From positions 1-14,954 of the forward strand of contig DJSQ01000097.1 in NCBI GenBank assembly GCA_002438075.1: a stretch of DNA of 14,954 nucleotides. Reading direction: 5' to 3'. Positions 13,640 through 14,954 of the stretch are shown here, one piece after another (positions within the stretch are counted from its first letter, which is position 1; every line of letters begins with the position of its first letter). The notes beneath the pieces are model-generated. The model saw only the letters and a list, made by a program, of their open reading frames with translations, was not told the origin of the DNA and ran no database searches. The stretch comes from Clostridiales bacterium UBA6330. Lineage in GTDB: Bacteria; Bacillota; Clostridia; Oscillospirales; CAG-272. The translations under genes and the position numbers were made by a program.

Positions 13640-14838
13640 ACGAGAACGAAGAGCGCAAAGCCGCGGCCGCGGCATCGGCGCTGATGGAAAATGCGGAGGG
13701 GGCAGATCCGACCGAGTTGACTGAGCCCGTTGCCTCTCCCGCTCGGGAGCAAAGGGCGATTGCCTTTTCTCCCGAGCGGATCAAAAAGCAGCTTGCAACC
13801 GTCTGCGACCTGATGCGGCTGGACCCGTCATGGCAGTGCCGCCGCCTCTCGGGTGGGCAGAAGCAACGGCTGATAACCGCATCGGTGCTGGCAATGGGGC
13901 AGAGGATTATCCTGCTGGACGAGCCGCTGGCAAATCTCGATACGGCGGGCGCAGAACTCCTGATGACAACTCTGCGCGCGCTCGCGGACGCGGGCTACTG
14001 CGTGGTTGTCATCGAGCATCGGCTGGACATGGTGTTGCCGTTTGTGAATCGGGTTCTTCATGTCGGCAATCGGCAGGTGCGGGAGGTCTCCGACCCTGCG
14101 GCGTACCTGCGGGAGCAGTCGGCTCCGATTTCGGACAGATGTCCCGCCTTCATGGGCGGAGAAGCCCTGCTGTCGCTCTCCGATGTTGCCTTTTCGGTGC
14201 GCGACCGCAAGGTGCTGGACGGTGTGACCTTTGATATCCCGCGCGGCTCAAGGACCGTCCTGCTGGGGGAGAACGGATGCGGCAAAACCACGCTCCTGCG
14301 CCTGATTGCACGACTGGAGAAGCCGACGCGCGGCAGAATCCGCCAGCTGCCGGACCCCCGCTTCGGGCAGGGGACACGCGGAGGGCGGGAATGGTATCGG
14401 CGGGTCGGCGTGGTCTATCAGAATCCCGATTATCAGCTGTTCATGCCGACGGTGGAGCGGGAGGTCCGCTTCGGCGCGCGGTCGGACGCTTACGCGGACG
14501 AGGTGGCGGAGGCGTTCGGTGTGCGGTCGCTCTATGCGCGGCATCCGCAGTCCCTTTCGGAGGGGCAGAAGCGTCGGGTGTCCATCGCCGCAGTGGCGGC
14601 AACCGCTCCCGAGCTCCTGATTCTGGACGAGCCGACCGTCGGGCAGGACTATCGCGGGCTTTGCGACATGGTGGAGGTGTTGAACCGCATCCACACCGAG
14701 CGCGGGACCACGCTCCTGACGGTCACGCATGACCGCCGCTGTGCCGAGGCGCTTTGCGACGTTGCCGTTCGGATTGGCTCGGGCGTGGCACAGGAGGTCG
14801 GCGGCAAGGAGCTGGTGCGGGCATTTTTCGGGGGATAA
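13636..14838 (+). CDS. Two-domain ECF-type ABC ATPase with truncated first domain
   Basis: The protein has 400 residues; its ATG overlaps the previous TGA. Full-length two-domain ECF ATPases are nearer 470-560 residues. Residues 1-41 are Ala/Glu-rich with no ATPase features. Homology to a nucleotide-binding domain begins near residue 42 (IAFSPERIKKQ), already past where Walker A and the Q-loop should be; then LSGGQ (71-75), Walker B IILLDEP (91-97) and switch His128 are intact. The second domain (about 158-400) is complete: Walker A GENGCGKT (211-218), Q-loop VVYQNPDYQL, LSEGQ (307-311), Asp331-Glu332 and His365. ECF ATPases drive vitamin or metal importers made of S and T membrane subunits, none of which is seen here. 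It may still act through its one complete Walker A site, or be a decaying gene. An inverted repeat sits at the junction. Confidence 0.85.
   Translation: MNENEERKAAAAASALMENAEGADPTELTEPVASPAREQRAIAFSPERIKKQLATVCDLMRLDPSWQCRRLSGGQKQRLITASVLAMGQRIILLDEPLANLDTAGAELLMTTLRALADAGYCVVVIEHRLDMVLPFVNRVLHVGNRQVREVSDPAAYLREQSAPISDRCPAFMGGEALLSLSDVAFSVRDRKVLDGVTFDIPRGSRTVLLGENGCGKTTLLRLIARLEKPTRGRIRQLPDPRFGQGTRGGREWYRRVGVVYQNPDYQLFMPTVEREVRFGARSDAYADEVAEAFGVRSLYARHPQSLSEGQKRRVSIAAVAATAPELLILDEPTVGQDYRGLCDMVEVLNRIHTERGTTLLTVTHDRRCAEALCDVAVRIGSGVAQEVGGKELVRAFFGG
13739..13779 (+). repeat. 11-bp perfect inverted repeat at the truncation junction of the ECF ATPase
   Basis: CCGCTCGGGAG (13739-13749) is the exact reverse complement of 13769-13779. 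Inside it, 13751-13755 pairs with 13763-13767, so the RNA could form a hairpin of about 16 pairs with one mismatch. It encodes residues 35-48, exactly where the non-homologous N-terminus gives way to ATPase sequence. Confidence 0.75.
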
Positions 14839-14954
14839 GCCCTGTGAATGCGGACAGAAGGCAGGGAGCGCTGTTGCATGAATGACTTTGCGTAGTGCCG
14901 AGTTTCCGCCTGTCGGCGCCCCTGCGGAGGGCAACTGAATGCCGAAGGCATTTG
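14839..14954. other. Non-coding tail with small hairpins after the operon
   Basis: No supported gene begins in these 116 bases: frames from GTG 14844 and ATG 14879 close within 14 codons or fewer, and none resembles an ECF T or S component. Hairpins are seen at 14918-14921 with 14929-14932 and at 14938-14943 with 14947-14952 (AATGCC/GGCATT). No T-tract terminator is visible before the edge. Confidence 0.5.

Noticed and set aside
13661..13672. CCGCGGCCGCGG palindrome in the ATPase N-terminus
   Set aside because: It arises from Ala codons in a GC-rich genome. No sign of cloning or a functional site.
1..14954. CRISPR arrays, tRNA or rRNA genes, transposases, phage genes
   Set aside because: No regularly spaced repeats, no tRNA cloverleaf with acceptor and CCA context, and no transposase or integrase motifs were seen on either strand.

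Overview
The window looks like chromosomal DNA of a GC-rich, low-GC-lineage (Firmicutes) anaerobe of class Clostridia, probably of the Oscillospirales/Ruminococcaceae type. This is an inference from gene content and not a taxonomic proof. The support is a secreted protein with the C-terminal signature of SipW-dependent (TasA-like) proteins, a metG/tatD neighbourhood typical of Firmicutes, an EF-G2-type GTPase, strong Shine-Dalgarno sites, consensus sigma-A promoters with 17-bp spacers, and a DtxR-family regulator heading an ABC transporter operon.

Layout. (1) Positions 2-1222 hold the 3' part of a secreted beta-helix protein, ended by a strong terminator. (2) Positions 1320-6215 run on the plus strand: a polytopic membrane protein of unknown role, methionyl-tRNA synthetase (start corrected to 2161), a hairpin-rich intergenic element (4131-4306), a GpsA-like glycerol-3-phosphate dehydrogenase (start corrected to TTG 4399) and a TatD-family metal-dependent nuclease (start corrected to GTG 5385). 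(3) Positions 6277-8460 are an EF-G2-like gene with its own promoter and a roughly 95-nt leader. A bidirectional terminator separates it from a convergent nucleoside hydrolase (9425-8505, minus strand). (4) A 351-bp intergenic region (9426-9776) carries back-to-back promoters and several palindromes, including two 16-18-bp sites that are exact inverted copies of each other. (5) Positions 9777-14838 form a tight operon: a small DtxR/MntR-type winged-helix protein, two fused permease-ATPase ABC half transporters, and a two-domain ECF-type ATPase whose first domain has lost its Walker A half. ATGA overlaps join the genes.

How it fits together. The last operon is the most interesting part. Its content recalls iron- or heme-linked operons in which a pair of fused ABC subunits (YbtPQ/IrtAB or streptococcal SiaDE type) is coupled to an ECF importer under a DtxR-family repressor. 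Three things are unusual. The repressor lacks nearly all residues that bind metal in DtxR/MntR. The palindromes lie downstream of a consensus promoter. The ECF ATPase is truncated, with an 11-bp inverted repeat exactly at the junction, and no S or T component is visible up to the window end. Either the system has been remodelled or it has suffered a deletion.

All functional calls come from reading motifs by eye. No database search was run.
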